Assembly (NCBI RefSeq): GCF_018991925.1 | Contig: NW_024735554.1 | Coordinates: 199,238 to 263,237, forward strand | Source: Homarus americanus | Lineage: Eukaryota > Arthropoda > Malacostraca > Decapoda > Nephropidae | DNA: 64,000 nucleotides | Direction: 5' to 3' | In this document: in pieces, positions 1 through 12,450 of the stretch | How the letters are laid out: every line of letters starts with the position of its first letter | Numbering within the stretch: position 1 is the stretch's first letter | Notes under the pieces: generated by a model | Database searches by the model: none | Told to the model about the DNA's origin: nothing | Seen by the model: only the letters and a program-made list of their open reading frames with translations | Translations under genes and position numbers: made by a program

Positions 1-466
1 CATCCTCTTTCCAATCGCCTACGATACCCTGGCAAAAATAACAGGCGCAGATATCATTAATTCTGAGATAATAAAATCCTGCAGCTGCTAAATCTTCGGG
101 AGATATCCACGAAGACAACAGGGGCCAGTCTACGAACGTATCCAGTCGTTCCTTTTCAAATCTGAATACACGGATGTCATTGAATGTCTTGGACATTTTT
201 AAAGTGCATAAAAATATGCACTGGGGCCGTTTCTCCCTGTGAAAAGCTTCGGCGGCTGCGCCGTCGCTGGTAGTGGTATCGAATTCCAAATTACACTGAA
301 AACATTTTACTTTATTTTCCCAGGGAGAAAAATAAAACCCGACTCTTGAAAGGGTCTCTACATCCACAGTTATTAAAGGGGATTTTGCAAAAGTGTACTT
401 GCGATATTGTTTTTCATAGAGCAAATAGTTCCTTATATTATCATTATGGTATAATATATTCAGCAT
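1..466 (-). CDS. BIR (inhibitor-of-apoptosis type) protein, 3' end outside window
   Basis: Reading the minus strand from the ATG at 466 gives an open frame of 155 codons that runs off the left edge. Around residues 45-90 it has a BIR zinc motif: GFYFSPW, then CFQC, then FHREKRPQC, i.e. C-x2-C followed by H-x6-C. A second BIR begins near residue 118 (RLDTFVDWP, GFYYL, CYFCQG) and is cut by the window. BIR proteins of large DNA viruses block caspases or their activation, and naldaviruses often carry several. No stop or frameshift is visible in the part seen. Whether a RING domain follows cannot be told. Confidence 0.88.
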   Translation of the reverse strand, partial: MLNILYHNDNIRNYLLYEKQYRKYTFAKSPLITVDVETLSRVGFYFSPWENKVKCFQCNLEFDTTTSDGAAAEAFHREKRPQCIFLCTLKMSKTFNDIRVFRFEKERLDTFVDWPLLSSWISPEDLAAAGFYYLRINDICACYFCQGIVGDWKED

Positions 467-635
467 TTCTGTTTTAAAATATGTACTGGTCTATTCTACA
501 CTAATCTCTATAGAATACTGTATTTTATACTGCACTTGATCCGCGATTACAGCTATGATAACCTAAACTCCCTCTCCCCTCCCCATCCCTTCTCCCTTCT
601 CCAACAAACCAACCATGTAGGATTTAAAAAATTAT

Positions 636-2778
636 CTAAAAATTATCTAACCACGGTGTAATCATTGTCCAATAACTGAAAAATATTATCGATATAATAT
701 TTAAAATAAAAAATATATAAATATTTCTTTTTACAAATGTGTTGGATGATATATTTGTAAAGATGATTAAACTTATAATTAAAAATAAAATAGCTATGAG
801 GAATGGAATAATATCGAGTTTAGATTCGGTAATAATGTTTTCCACAGCTGTTATATCCATATTGGCTCTCGGTGTAGGATAAAGATAATGGAAGTGTTCG
901 GCTTCGCGTAAAATTTGATCGGCTAATTCTTGATGCTTACGTTTATTCTCTTCCATATCCTCCTCCGAGGCGGGGATTATTCGATCAATTCGCTCTCCTA
1001 AACTATTAACCTCCTTTTCGGATAAAACTTTTTCAACAACTCGCAATTCTTCTTGGTTATCGGTGGTGAAACCTGTGTATCCTATATCTGTAATACATTC
1101 AGGATACATGCGATGAAATTCGTTTATAAAAGATAAGTAAATTCAGGTGTTATTTCTGGAGTTGTGAATGAATGGGGTTCTGGAATATCGATGAAGGTTT
1201 GCCCTTTGTTATTCATGCATGATTTTATTAGACGATTTAGACAGTCTTTCCGTAAAATATTAATATAGGAACGTGTAATTTCATTTCCATAACCACCCAC
1301 ATTATAAATTGATAAAAGAATATCAATGGGTAATACTAATAGAGAAATAGTAAATATTCCCGATATTGTACTTGAGAGTGCCTTTAAGAGATTTAAAGAT
1401 ATTTGAATTCCCATCTCGATCAATGAAGACTATATAATGAGAGCAGTTAGGCGAATTAATAAAATCCGTGATCCAATAGCCTCCGTTGTACCCAAAAAAG
1501 AGTCTTGTATTACATGTTTTAAAACGTTTTTGGAAAAATATTTAAGTAATAATGAAACCAATTGTGGTGATCTTGCTTTTAATTCAATTTCAGTTATAGC
1601 AATGAGTCCTTCCTCAAGGGATGTAACTAAATTTGGTGAGACTTCATCTATAGTACTGGCGACATTCTTTATGGGATCACTATTATCATCTTTACCTATC
1701 ACTTTAACATATTAACAGATATTATGGGTGTATGTGTATAAGTGCTTTGTTCTAAAATATATTGAGAAGTTATTTCCTCCTTATATCCTGGATTAATTGC
1801 CACCGATTTTGTGTTATATTCCTTAGGTAAAATTTGAGGCGTTATTACTGATAATGAAGAAAAGATATTTTTTCCCATAACGGCGTCATTTACCATATCC
1901 TCTCCAAATTGATTAACCAATTGGAAACCCAGTAGGAAATTTAATATATTTCGAGTTGTTGTATAACAGCACGTATCAGAAGGTTTGTCGAGGTATTTCC
2001 GAAATCGTGTACAATATTCATCAGAAAAGTTAACATTTTGTAATTGTGAATTCCATTTTAGTGGTGGGGAATCAATGAGACCAGCAATTTTCTTTAAAAA
2101 TTTAAATTTGTCTTCTTTCTTTGAAAGTGTATCTAATTTATTTTCTATATAAATTTCCGGTTCTTGTTCATATATTTCTTTATTTTTTTCCTTCGTATCA
2201 GGATACCATCTACTTGAAGGACGGAGGGCAAAAGTTTTAAGGGATGTTAATTGAACACCGCAAAAATTCTCAATTGTTTCACTATCACTATTAGTAGTAG
2301 TCATAGATAAACTCTCAAAAGGTAATACAGGTAATGGTTTCCCATTAAGTTCCTCGTTTATTTGTATTTTCAAATCTACCTTTGGAAATTGTTCCCTTAA
2401 AAAATCAAACACTTCCCTATAGACTTGTGTACAAGCTTCACTGTGAGCAAACTCACATTCGTTTATTAGGATAGGAGATGGTGTATTTTCCCCCATTTTA
2501 CGCCCAATTAAAGTATCTCTGTAACACCTAATCATATTACAACCTAAAATTGTATATCCTACCTCAAAATCATATGGATGTTTTTCTAAAAAACTTTTAG
2601 GAATATTTAATGGTATATTTTTCCATGGAATATCCTTAATTATTATATGCTGAAAATATTTAGCTTTGTTTCTTGTTTTTAATGTTTCAAATGTCCGTCG
2701 TTGAACTACTCTATTAACCATTTTATATACAAGAATATAAGATAAAGTAGGATTTATACAGAGTGTATTATTAATCAT
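636..2778 (-). pseudogene. p74: P74 / PIF-0-like per os infectivity factor, broken
   Basis: Four successive minus-strand frames with ATG at 2778 make one interrupted gene of about 714 codons, close to the size of baculovirus P74 (about 645). The N-terminal part has a Cys-containing ectodomain (RCYRDT, NECEFAHSEAC, then LRPSSRWYPDT). The middle has amphipathic and hydrophobic helices (SPNLVTSLEEGL; ISGIFTISLLVLPIDILL; NVGGYGNE). The end carries two hydrophobic segments near 700-830, as in the C-terminal anchor of P74. P74 is the envelope protein that starts binding and fusion in the midgut and nucleates the PIF complex. Breaks: a frameshift near 1700, an in-frame TAG at 1427-1429 and a frameshift near 1120-1145. 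The family call rests on layout and scattered motifs, not an alignment. Confidence 0.66.
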
Positions 2779-2954
2779 TTTCTGTTCTGTTTTTTATTTT
2801 GTAAATAGTAAAAGATTTGTTAAACATCCTAAAAAATGATTACAAATAATACAATCGTCTATAATTTTTTTATTATATAATATTTTTTGTTTTTTGTTTA
2901 TTTATATGGTCAAAAATATTTATTTTATATATACCTAATCCTAAAAATATAATC

Positions 2955-3335
2955 TTGAATTTATTAACTTTACGAAAAAGCAAACAATTAAAAAAGAATT
3001 ATAGAGAAAATTTAATTATTCCCTATTCAGTTGCAGTATACACATCACCCACCCGTAATAAAAATGATGCTATGATTCATATATTTCCACAAAACTATTA
3101 TTTCTTTTTTGAGGATAGGAAATTTATATATCATCCAATCTCTTGGACCTGGATGATAAAAAGTATTGATAATAATAATAGTTTTTGTAATTCATCAGCT
3201 TATCCAGAGGTTGCTTATATCCTGCCAAGTGAAAATTCTATACTTCCAATAAGAGTATGTCGTAAACCATTAACATACTTAAAAAATAAAGTATACACTA
3301 CACTAATCTATAGGATTATGACAAAACATATGTAG
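2955..3335 (+). CDS. Hypothetical ORF, unrecognised
   Basis: An open frame of about 126 codons with no good ATG start; the frame is open from a TTG at 2955 and the AT-rich sequence just upstream is also open. The peptide has a plausible globular composition (PQNYYFFFEDRKF, HPISWTWMI, YPEVAYILPSEN) rather than low complexity, which favours a real but 5'-damaged gene. It sits divergent to the P74 gene, about 180 bases away. I recognise no family. Confidence 0.35.
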   Translation: MNLLTLRKSKQLKKNYRENLIIPYSVAVYTSPTRNKNDAMIHIFPQNYYFFFEDRKFIYHPISWTWMIKSIDNNNSFCNSSAYPEVAYILPSENSILPIRVCRKPLTYLKNKVYTTLIYRIMTKHM

Positions 3336-3629
3336 AATCCTCTAAATTTAATTCATTACCTTATTCAAATTGGAGTTATTCATACGGAACGTACTACCAC
3401 CTACCACACCAATGGAATAGAAAAAAATAAACTTTGATATAGGTTATATAACTAGAACTATTCTATGTGTGTGTTAACTACTATTGTTTGGTAGTAGTGG
3501 TAGTGTAGATTACACACACACTTACCTTAGTAAGCAGGCAGCTTTGTCTGTCCGTTCTGTTATTGTATACAAGTGAGTGGTGAGTATATAATTGTGATTT
3601 GTTTGTTAAAAGTAAAAAAGAGTATATTT

Positions 3630-4565
3630 TTATTCTTCCTCCTCCTCTTCTTCAAATTTCCTTTTCTTATTTAATTCAATTTCTTTTATCTTTTTAAAAT
3701 AATCAAAAGCATCTATTATATTGTTATTTGAGGTAGACACATTTTTATTAAAATAGTTTAATAAAGTAAAAAATAATATAGTTACAAATGAAAATGTTAA
3801 TCCTTTGGATGCAATAGACATCATACTCGGTACCTTTTTTACATTATTATTATCATTTAAAGATGACAATAGGATTAGTTTATTAATATGATCATTTCTT
3901 GTTCTTTTAATTCGGGTAATTGTCTTATTCAAATTTAAATAAATTATATTTATAAAATCTTCGTGTTGGGGAAATTTGGTTTTGGTAAAACCAATCAATT
4001 TAGTAAATAAAGCATTTATAATGCTATAAATTTGATCATTATCTGATTGATCACACATTATATTTTGTATTGAAGAAATTAATTTCAACGAATCTTGTAT
4101 TTCTTTATCATTCATATTATCTATACTAATACCACCTATAGTTTGATTAATAAAATATACAATATCATTATCTTCTGGAGAATCATTTGTACAATATTTA
4201 TTTATATAATTTTTTAGCATAAGTTTTCGCAATTCTAATAATTTATTGGTATTATTCAATTTAAAAGAGTTTCCATATAAACTATATGCTGGAGGATAAT
4301 TAGAAATAGGTTTATCTAGTGGTGGTGGTTCTTTTAAAAGAGTATCATCTAGTTTTGAAGTTTGATTTTTGTCGTCGTCTTTTGAATCTTCTTCAGATAT
4401 TGGAGACAATTGAGATTGAGATTGAGATTGTAATATGGTGGAGAAAAGTGATGTTTTATTATTATTTTCTAAATTACTATCTTCATTATAAATAACAGAT
4501 GTATCATTTATAGTCATATCATTTTCAATCTCTGATAAATTATCATCTATAGGTAAATTATCCAT
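3630..4565 (-). CDS. Acidic membrane protein with PPAY late-domain motif
   Basis: Intact 311-residue frame from the ATG at 4565. Residues 1-80 are Asp/Glu/Ser/Asn-rich and probably disordered, with an SQSQSQ run. SNYPPAYSLYG near residue 90 contains a PPxY motif, the type bound by WW-domain Nedd4 ubiquitin ligases and used as a late domain by enveloped viruses. A central helical region follows, then one hydrophobic segment near residue 255 (SFVTILFFTLLNYF), then a short tail ending in a run of Glu. A structural or tegument role is a guess. Its start is 32 bases from the divergent start of the RPB1-like gene. Being open while its neighbours are broken makes it a good candidate for a recently active gene. 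Confidence 0.72.
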   Translation of the reverse strand: MDNLPIDDNLSEIENDMTINDTSVIYNEDSNLENNNKTSLFSTILQSQSQSQLSPISEEDSKDDDKNQTSKLDDTLLKEPPPLDKPISNYPPAYSLYGNSFKLNNTNKLLELRKLMLKNYINKYCTNDSPEDNDIVYFINQTIGGISIDNMNDKEIQDSLKLISSIQNIMCDQSDNDQIYSIINALFTKLIGFTKTKFPQHEDFINIIYLNLNKTITRIKRTRNDHINKLILLSSLNDNNNVKKVPSMMSIASKGLTFSFVTILFFTLLNYFNKNVSTSNNNIIDAFDYFKKIKEIELNKKRKFEEEEEEE

Positions 4566-4597
4566 TTTTTTTATTTTTGAATAATTTAAGATTGAAA

Positions 4598-6570
4598 ATG
4601 TCTACTACTACTACTACTTATGCTGCCTGGCAATGGGTATTACCTACAGAAAGAAACGTATCATTAAGTGTAGAAAATATATTTATGGGATAAAATGTAC
4701 AACGATTAAAGCAACATGATAAAACTAATTTTTATCATTTAAATGTTCCAACTGTTTCATTAAATACTTATAATAACATTATTAAACTAATTTGTAATAA
4801 TATTAGTGATGAGAATTTGTCAAATTCAATGGGAAGAAATGGAAAAAAAAATCAATATTTAAAATTTTCAAAATTAACAGGACATTAATGAAAACGGATG
4901 ATAAACAATTTATTACTTTCAGTCAATGTATATGTCCCAATTGTAATTTCGTCAACTTTATAATTTGTAAATCTTCAAATAACCTAAAAAATTATATGAA
5001 AAATTATAGAGAAATTTTAAAACAAAATAATACGAATACAAATTTCCCGAAATGTAGACAATGTAAAATACTCTACAAAACAATTTTACCTTTTAGTAAA
5101 AGATCTAATCTAAAAAAAAAAACTTCCTTAAATATGTGGAATGGTAACACTCCTTTTTTTTTACTAAAACAATATAGATATAATATTTTTAGACAATATA
5201 AAAATTGGCAATGCCAATTATGTCGTTTGAAATACGAAAACTCCTATACAGAATTTTTAACATATTTGAAACAACTTAATAGTAAATCCAGTAGATTGTG
5301 TAATAATACTGACATTCCTAAAAATACATTCAAGACAGTCCATTCATTATTTCAGAAACTTGATGTTAATTCACAGAGAGAGTTAAAAATTTCCAATGTA
5401 TTTTATTATAGTTTGCATGTCAGATTAACTCATAATGATAATACTAGCTACAAAATTATTCCACCTTTAGCATATCTTATTAACATACAACGAAACTATC
5501 AGTTTTATTACAAATTAATTTCAAATAACAGTGATCATCCAGGACAAATTAAAACAGTTTTTGGATCAGCTTTAGATAGAATGAAAATAGGTAAGTATTC
5601 CCTTTTACGCCTACACTGTCATAATAAGCGATATGTTTCATCTGCTAGAGTTGTTATTACTCCCTGTTATAATATTGATCCTCACGAATGTATATTACCA
5701 ATAAATATTTGGCGTAGATTAGGCTGTCCACGTATTATTCTAGCGCATAGATACCCTACATTAGATGATCGGAATTTCACAGTTCATCAAGTAAAAGCAA
5801 CCTGGATTTATCCTGTAATGGCTATCGCTACAAGTATAGTACAATACATGGCAATCATGCCGATTTCGATGGAGATGCTATGCAAGTTATTCCTATGAGT
5901 AGTAGTTTGGCATTAGAAAGTGAGGCAATATACCTCTTTCATCCCCAATTTAATTTTACAATTCCGGATGGTGTCAGAGTCTCTTTTGATCATGATGAAT
6001 TATTAACTCTTAATATATTATTTGGATTAAAACTCAGCGAAATCAATGAAGCTTTACTTAAAATGGCTTTAGTTGAATCATCACCAGTAGTATATCGTTT
6101 TTTTTTTACAATTAAGAAAATTATGTAATTTGATATGGGAGGAACAAATGGTATTTACTATTACATATAAACATTTACTTGAGTTTATATCAATTAATAA
6201 ACATTCTAATAAACATAAGAAGATATCTTATTCACAATTTGTAGAAGATGTATTTCCATTTTCAAGCAAATTTAATACTATTAATAGAATGGTAGTTTTA
6301 GAGTCTTCAAGATTCTCCATTGATCATTTATGGTAAATTGTAGGGGAAATAAATTATGATGCTCCTATGAGTTTCTTAAACAGAATGAATCGTAGAGCCT
6401 TTATTAAGATGGCTATTATGTCTCGTCACGCTTCAATAAAAGATATTACCTTTTATGGATACATTTATATTAGGTTATTATATTATACACAAATTTTAGT
6501 ATATGGTTATGATGGGAAAGTATACGCCCCCAGTGGTGTGTTGGTAGCTCAAAACATAAATGATATATAA
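4598..6570 (+). pseudogene. lef-9-like: RNA polymerase largest-subunit-like (LEF-9/RPB1-like), broken
   Basis: About 650 codons from the ATG at 4598, interrupted. It carries the diagnostic Mg2+-binding loop HADFDGD (about 5852-5875), the equivalent of NADFDGD in cellular RNA polymerases and of the LEF-9 active-site loop. Upstream it shows KRYVSSARVVITP followed by GCPRIILAHRYPTL, matching the order clamp (KRV-SAR-VI-P), then R-P-L, then ADFDGD in RPB1/beta'. Cys pairs near the start (CPNC, CRQC, CQLC) may bind zinc. In baculoviruses LEF-9 pairs with LEF-8, LEF-4 and P47 in the late polymerase. Breaks: TAA at 4691, TAA at 4886 with a frame change, frameshifts near 5810-5850 and 6120, and TAA at 6334. 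It ends 18 bases from the convergent RPB2-like gene. Confidence 0.86.
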
Positions 6571-6588
6571 AACTTTATTATAATAATT

Positions 6589-9500
6589 TTATTTCGATAA
6601 TTCTTCAACATTAACGCGTGATGTACATTTTAATACTAAATTAATGTCAGCCATTATGAAATCATCTAAACAACGTTGTAAAATTTTTGATCCAGAAATA
6701 ATGCCACTATTATTACCACCACCATCTTCATTACCACCACCACCACCATCTTCATTATTACCACCTTCATTCTTAAAAACTTCAATATTAGTGGCATCAG
6801 AACGATTTAATGTTAATTCAGTGTGAATTCTACTGGCGCCAATACTTCGTAAAGAAACATGTTCCATGGGACCGGTGGATAACCCCCCACGTTTTCCACG
6901 AACAGGGGACCCCGTAAGTTCGGATAATACCACCTCTCCCGGTCGGGAGGAATGCATGGTGGAATTAGCACGATGATTAGTAACGCCGATATAGTTACCC
7001 TGATAAAGACTAGCTGAAATATATTTAGAGGAATTAGGATATGTGTATTGTTTACCATTAAATGGATTCATTAATATGCCAGTTAATATATGATTACCAA
7101 TCTGTAAGTTTTGTAAAACCTTATCCATTTGAAAATCAAATGTAGAATTCATATAAGCTTGATCTCTATCGTGATTGCAAAATAAATCTACCGTTTGTCT
7201 TCTAATAAAATGCGGGTTAAGAAGGATATCCGGTACAAGACTACTAGGTTCACCTAAACCTAAATTTATATAGGGCATATCATCATCATCAACTAGGCGA
7301 CCAATTACTGCTTTTTGGGATGTTGGAGTTTGTAATTTATCCCCTAATGCTGGAGAAAAGGATGAAATTATAGTAAGAGAAACTCTTACACATTGTATAG
7401 CGGGAAGATGGACACTTTTAATTTCCCAACATCTATATTTATTGTGATTAATATACCTTTCCTGAAAAGCCAATGAGCATTGACTCCATTTTAATTTACG
7501 TCGTCTATCAATGGAAGGTTTATCTGGGTTAGAGAAAGTTACCCGATAATCTGAGAACCTAAATTCCTTTGAACTAAACTAGTAACATCATAAGTTGGAT
7601 CTGACCAATCACCAGTTTTACCCATCCAAACTATTCTTGTAGAGTTATTTCCACCGCCAGAGTTGCATCTGTCATTTACAATTTTATTTTCATCCGCATT
7701 TTCTCCCTCCAATTCCCCCTTACACATTATTATTGGCATTCATTCAATATCTCCATTGCTTAAATTTACAATATTACAATTTGATATTCCCGTCATTATA
7801 CCTAATTGAATACCTTTTCGTAATGGGTTTCTAAAATCAAAATATGTCAGCTTAAAAGTGGGAAGATCAATATTACTTGTATTATTGATAATATAACTAA
7901 AACGAATAATAAAGGTTTCCCAATAAAGCCCTCTAAATAAACTTCATTCTATACTACTCCTTTTAAGAGTTAGACTATCTTCTGGATTACCCCAATTAAC
8001 TATAGAAACAACGGGTAGTTGTGTTGGTATTGGAAATAAGTCAGTTGTTTTTAACCTAAATGTATAAAGAGAAGAAAGTTGCGTTTTTTGGTGAATTTCT
8101 CCCAACGATCGAGTATTTACTGGAATTCCAGCGTAGTGTTTGAATGAGGAACAAGCACCACTTATACGGGGCAAATGGGCAGCATTCGGTCTTGTAATCG
8201 CCCGCATAGTGGGACCCATAAGATTGGGTATATTTTCCCTATCAATACCTATCCACATTAATGTAAAATCTTCCTTCATTGGACTATTGGGATCATTTAA
8301 AGGTGGAGGAAGAAGAGCTGTCGAGTTTTGTTTCTCAATTTGTACATAGAAATCGTTATCAACCTGAAAAGACTCTAACTCTCTTGGTGTGTATAATAGT
8401 CCATTAGGCATAATTTTATAAAATGTTCGATGAAGACTATTACATATCCATAACAAATTAGGGACGTGTTCAATTAATTCGAATGCAAGGAATTCTTCTT
8501 TTTAGATCGTATTGTACCCAACGATATAAATTTTCGGTTCCCCATAATCGACAGTACTCAAATTGCTGTTGTGTCATGTATTGTCTAAAATGTTGATCTA
8601 ATGGATAAGGAACTGAAATTCGCGGGAAATTATAAAGAGAACAATTTATTATAACATAGATAAAATTGCGATTCAATTCTTTTAATTCAGAAGGATTATG
8701 TACTAAAAAGAAGACAGAAAAATATCTAATAAATAATTTATACACTTCATCTTCATCACAGCACATACTGTGAGTAGATACCACATCATCAGGAATTGTT
8801 TCTAGTAAAATACCACTCCTCTGAGGTGTATCAGGTGTATTCAATAAATCTATAAAACCCACTTCACTCATTGTAATTGTTTTAGGCTCCTTAGTTTTAG
8901 AATCATTGGGTAATAACTTCTGTATACTACAGGCTGTGGTACAAATATTTGAAAAAGACTTTGAAGAACAATTTCTATTAAACCTCCCAATTTTATTCCA
9001 ATCTGTGCCAGATGAAAAAGAAACATTACCGCCGCCGCTATTATTAAGTTGAGGACCACCACCACTAACACTAAAACCACCTTCAACGCCGCTATCAATA
9101 TTATTATTAGAATAACCAATATTATCATTAGTATTTGAACCTTTACCCATACCCATACTATCACCCCTACTATCATTAAGAGAGCTAGTCTGAGTTATAG
9201 CATCATCAATCTGCCCGCATCGTATAGTCCCCATCCTATACCTAAGAGGTTTTACAGGATTTAGTTTAAATCTAGGACGCTTCAATCTGTCCAACAAATC
9301 AATCTTTGTTGTGTCATTCCTATAAGTTCTTAACAAGGCCAAATCTATATTACTATTTTTATCCCGATAATATGAGTTTAAAAATAGAAATTCATCATCT
9401 GTTAAAATTTGTCTGTGTGGTGACGAGGACGACGTCTTTGTTTGCGATTTCACTCGTGCTCGTGAAGAAGTTTTGTTTGATAATTTTCTTTTTAATTCAA

Positions 9501-10434
9501 AAGACTCTTTTCTCTGTTGTTTTCCTAAAATATCTATTACACGATTCTGTTTTATTATAACATTAACTTTATTAATTGCCAGTCTAAGAGAACGACCAAA
9601 AATTTCCCCCGTTTTAAAGACAGCCATATTCCCCAAATGATTAATAGATTCGTTATCTAAATTTGTAAAATTATCTAAGAAAGGCCAATAAATAATCTGT
9701 GATTTGTTATAGATAATCACCCTTTTCTCTCTTTTACTATAATGAGGACACCTCCTATCAGGCCATAAAATTGATTTTATATTAAATACTCTGTCTCCTA
9801 TAATAAAATTACCTGGATAAATGTCAAATGGATAATTTTGACATATTAAACAATCAATCTGTGAGGATTCACTTTTATTTTGAGTTTTCCACTTGTACCA
9901 TTCATCTTTATCAATGGGTATTGTTTGTCTGTATAAAAGTGGATTTTTTATTAACATCTGCCACATTTGACCACCTTTCATTATAGGTAAAGAAAAATCG
10001 TTACTACTATAATCGAAGACGTCTTTTATATTATCTTTTCTTATATCCTCCAAATAATCATCCTTATTTGATTTATAATTATTAAGAGTTTTCCAATGAT
10101 TTATTTGAAATCCAACTCCAAACACTAACTTGTGATTTAAAAAATACTCAATTAATTGCGTTTCATTACATATAGATGCTAAAATACGCCCCTCGTCATC
10201 TCTTTTTTCAAAAGTTGCAGATAAATTAAATGAAATTCCGGGATATTCATCAAATATACTTTCAAAAGAATCATTTTCTATTTGAAGTTTATAAATAATA
10301 CTTTGCCTAAGTAATAATTCTAATTGTGCATCACTCTTATTATTTTTCAAACACGTGGGGCATGATTTAAGTTGACCAGGAAAAGACCACTCTCTATGTC
10401 GTTCATTGAAATAACCTCTAATATCAATAAACAT
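6589..10434 (-). pseudogene. lef-8-like: RNA polymerase second-largest-subunit-like (LEF-8/RPB2-like), broken
   Basis: Four fragments reading from the ATG at 10434 make one gene of about 1,280 codons, closer in length to cellular or NCLDV RPB2 than to the roughly 880-residue baculovirus LEF-8. Landmarks follow RPB2 order: NWGNPEDSLTL then SLFRGLYW (compare NQEDS, GLFRS) near 7930-8000; GDKLQTPTSQKAVIG then DDMPY and LLNPHFI (compare GDKF--RHGQKG, DMPF, INPH) near 7200-7345; KRGGLSTGPMEH then LRSIGAS (compare R-GGLRFGEME, HGA) near 6835-6895. The N-terminal fragment has paired Cys (CPTC, CLIC). Breaks: frameshift near 8505, TGA at 7944-7946, TGA at 7740-7742, frameshift near 7560. A Gly/Asn/Asp low-complexity insert lies near 6700-6780. 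The 5' end is 30 bases from the divergent gene at 10465. Confidence 0.9.
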
Positions 10435-10464
10435 ATTTCGTCTTACCCTCTTACCCTTTAAAAA

Positions 10465-11890
10465 ATGAATGAAGATAATTATCTTTTAAACTTAGCACTC
10501 AAATTAAATCCTTTAATTTCGTTTTTGGGGAATTTTTTTCCTTTTACGTATTATAGTAAAGAAAATATTCTTCATTTGAATCAAATTCAAAATGAAATAA
10601 AAGCTCTTAATATGCGTGGAAATAGCCGAGACTCCCTTTATATAAATAGAGATACTAAAAAGACGTCTATATCAGATAGTGAAAATAAAACAATTATACA
10701 TCTTAATATAACTGATGTACAAAAAAAAAAAAATTATTTATCTGACCATCACATTTTTACACATGAGGTATCTGGCAAAATAACTGCTAATATTATATTA
10801 GAGTCACCTCCTCTCTTACTTAAAGTAGAATCTCTTATTTGTAAACCATCTTTATGTTTTAAAGCTCTAAATGGGAAATCAGTGGAGTTTTTTAGCTTTG
10901 AAAATAATAATAATGCAACTTTGTTGGGAATATGTAATTTTTCAGAAAAAATAAACTATTTACAAGCTTTTGAAAATTTAATTGAAAGGATTAAAAATGT
11001 ATTTCAAGAGACTATGTATTTACCTTATTTAATTCATCCTAACCGTGTACTAGCTATTAATGATAAAAATAATTTATTAGAATTAAAATTAATATCTTTA
11101 AATTTGATTCATTTTATTTTATCACCCCATTAAGAATGAAACAAAATAACAGATCTTATATTTTCACATGCTTTATCATTAGATATAACAAAGACAAAGA
11201 AGATTTTAGCAGAAACTGAGGGTCTTTCATTCTGTAACAATGACCACAGTAAACATCTTTTGGATGTACGTTTATTACAGGAAAATACGAAAATGATTTT
11301 AGATTTATTTCATTCTTTATTTGTAACAGTGGTATGGATCTTAAATGGTGGTGGATCTCTTATACATCAAAGACATTTATTGGCGCGTAATTATGCTACA
11401 CTTAATGGAAATATTCTTTTGATGTCGCCGCCAACAACAACTAAAAAAGGTATCCTATTCCTAAAAAAGAAAAAAAAATAAGTACATTGTAACCCCCCGT
11501 CTTTCCTTAAATTATTATCGACAAAATAAAACGAATCTTGATTGTAATAATGGAGAAAATATTGATCAAAGTGGGGTAGTAAACAACTAGGAGACTGAAG
11601 AAACAAAAAATGACATCATAGATAATTTAAGTCATCCTTCCTGTATGAATCCATATGGATTATGTCAAACTTAAGTCTTATATGGTAAACACTCTGTAGA
11701 AATAACGCGATTAATTCATAACTACGGTTGTATACATCTTATTGGATATGCACCAACATCTATAATTCGTGCGTTTACAAAATCTATAAATAAAAATAAC
11801 AAAAACTTCTTAAAAGGAGCCGTTATAGAAGAAATACATATTTTTGGGGAATTTATTCAAAAAATAAAAAAATATAAACTAGAAAAATGA
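10465..11890 (+). pseudogene. Unidentified broken gene in the transcription block (P47 candidate)
   Basis: From the ATG at 10465 the frame runs to TAA at 11131. It then continues in the same frame past TGA at 11137 to about 11481 (DLIFSHALSLDITK, LLARNYATLNG). After a frameshift near 11490-11520 it resumes with SCMNPYGLC, GCIHLIGYAPTSIIRAF and ends at 11890, about 475 codons in all. Its stop overlaps the ATG of the next gene at 11887 (ATGA), the compact spacing of a viral gene run. Length and position among RPB1-, RPB2- and LEF-4-like genes make a P47-type polymerase subunit a reasonable hypothesis, but I see no motif that proves it. Confidence 0.5.
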
Positions 11891-12450
11891 ACATTAACCA
11901 AAAATTTAGTAATAAAATTAATTATATTATCGATCAATTTAATATTATAGATAATTCAATAATTAATAAAATGAAAAATATAATTTCTACCAATATGTTC
12001 TTATTTCACGTTTTAGATTCTATATCTGAATATTTATTATTAGAAATGGGTAATAAGGACCATACGAGTGGATTAAAACGTCAAATACGTATATTAGAAA
12101 TTTTGGGGGAAAAAGTAATTTTAGACAATACCCAAAAACGAAAGTTTATTGAAAATCTTAATACATTGAAAGTATTAAAAAAAGATGATCCAATTATTGT
12201 CCTGTTTAAAACAATTTATAAAAAAATCTGGAAACATTTAATAAATGCGTTGGATTCTGTTTTAATAAGTTTTCATAGTTATAAGTTACAAGAGAATATA
12301 AACAGTTTATCGCCAGAATATGTGGATAATTATTTTATTTTAGAATATTTTTAAAGAAATAACACCGCCGCCGCTAAAACAAAATTAAAGTATTTAGAAA
12401 GTAATAATAAATATTTATTTGATTGGATTTCCTCTAATATATCGCAATAA
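11887..12450 (+). pseudogene. Unknown helical protein with one in-frame stop
   Basis: A 188-codon frame from the ATG at 11887, interrupted by a single TAA at 12352-12354 and continuing in frame to TAA at 12448-12450. It is Lys/Ile/Asn-rich and largely predicted helical (KINYIIDQFNIID, LKRQIRILEILGEK). Both ends overlap neighbours: its ATG lies in the stop of the upstream gene, and its last base is the first base of the LEF-4-like ATG. That packing suggests co-expression with the transcription genes. No family recognised. Confidence 0.55.
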
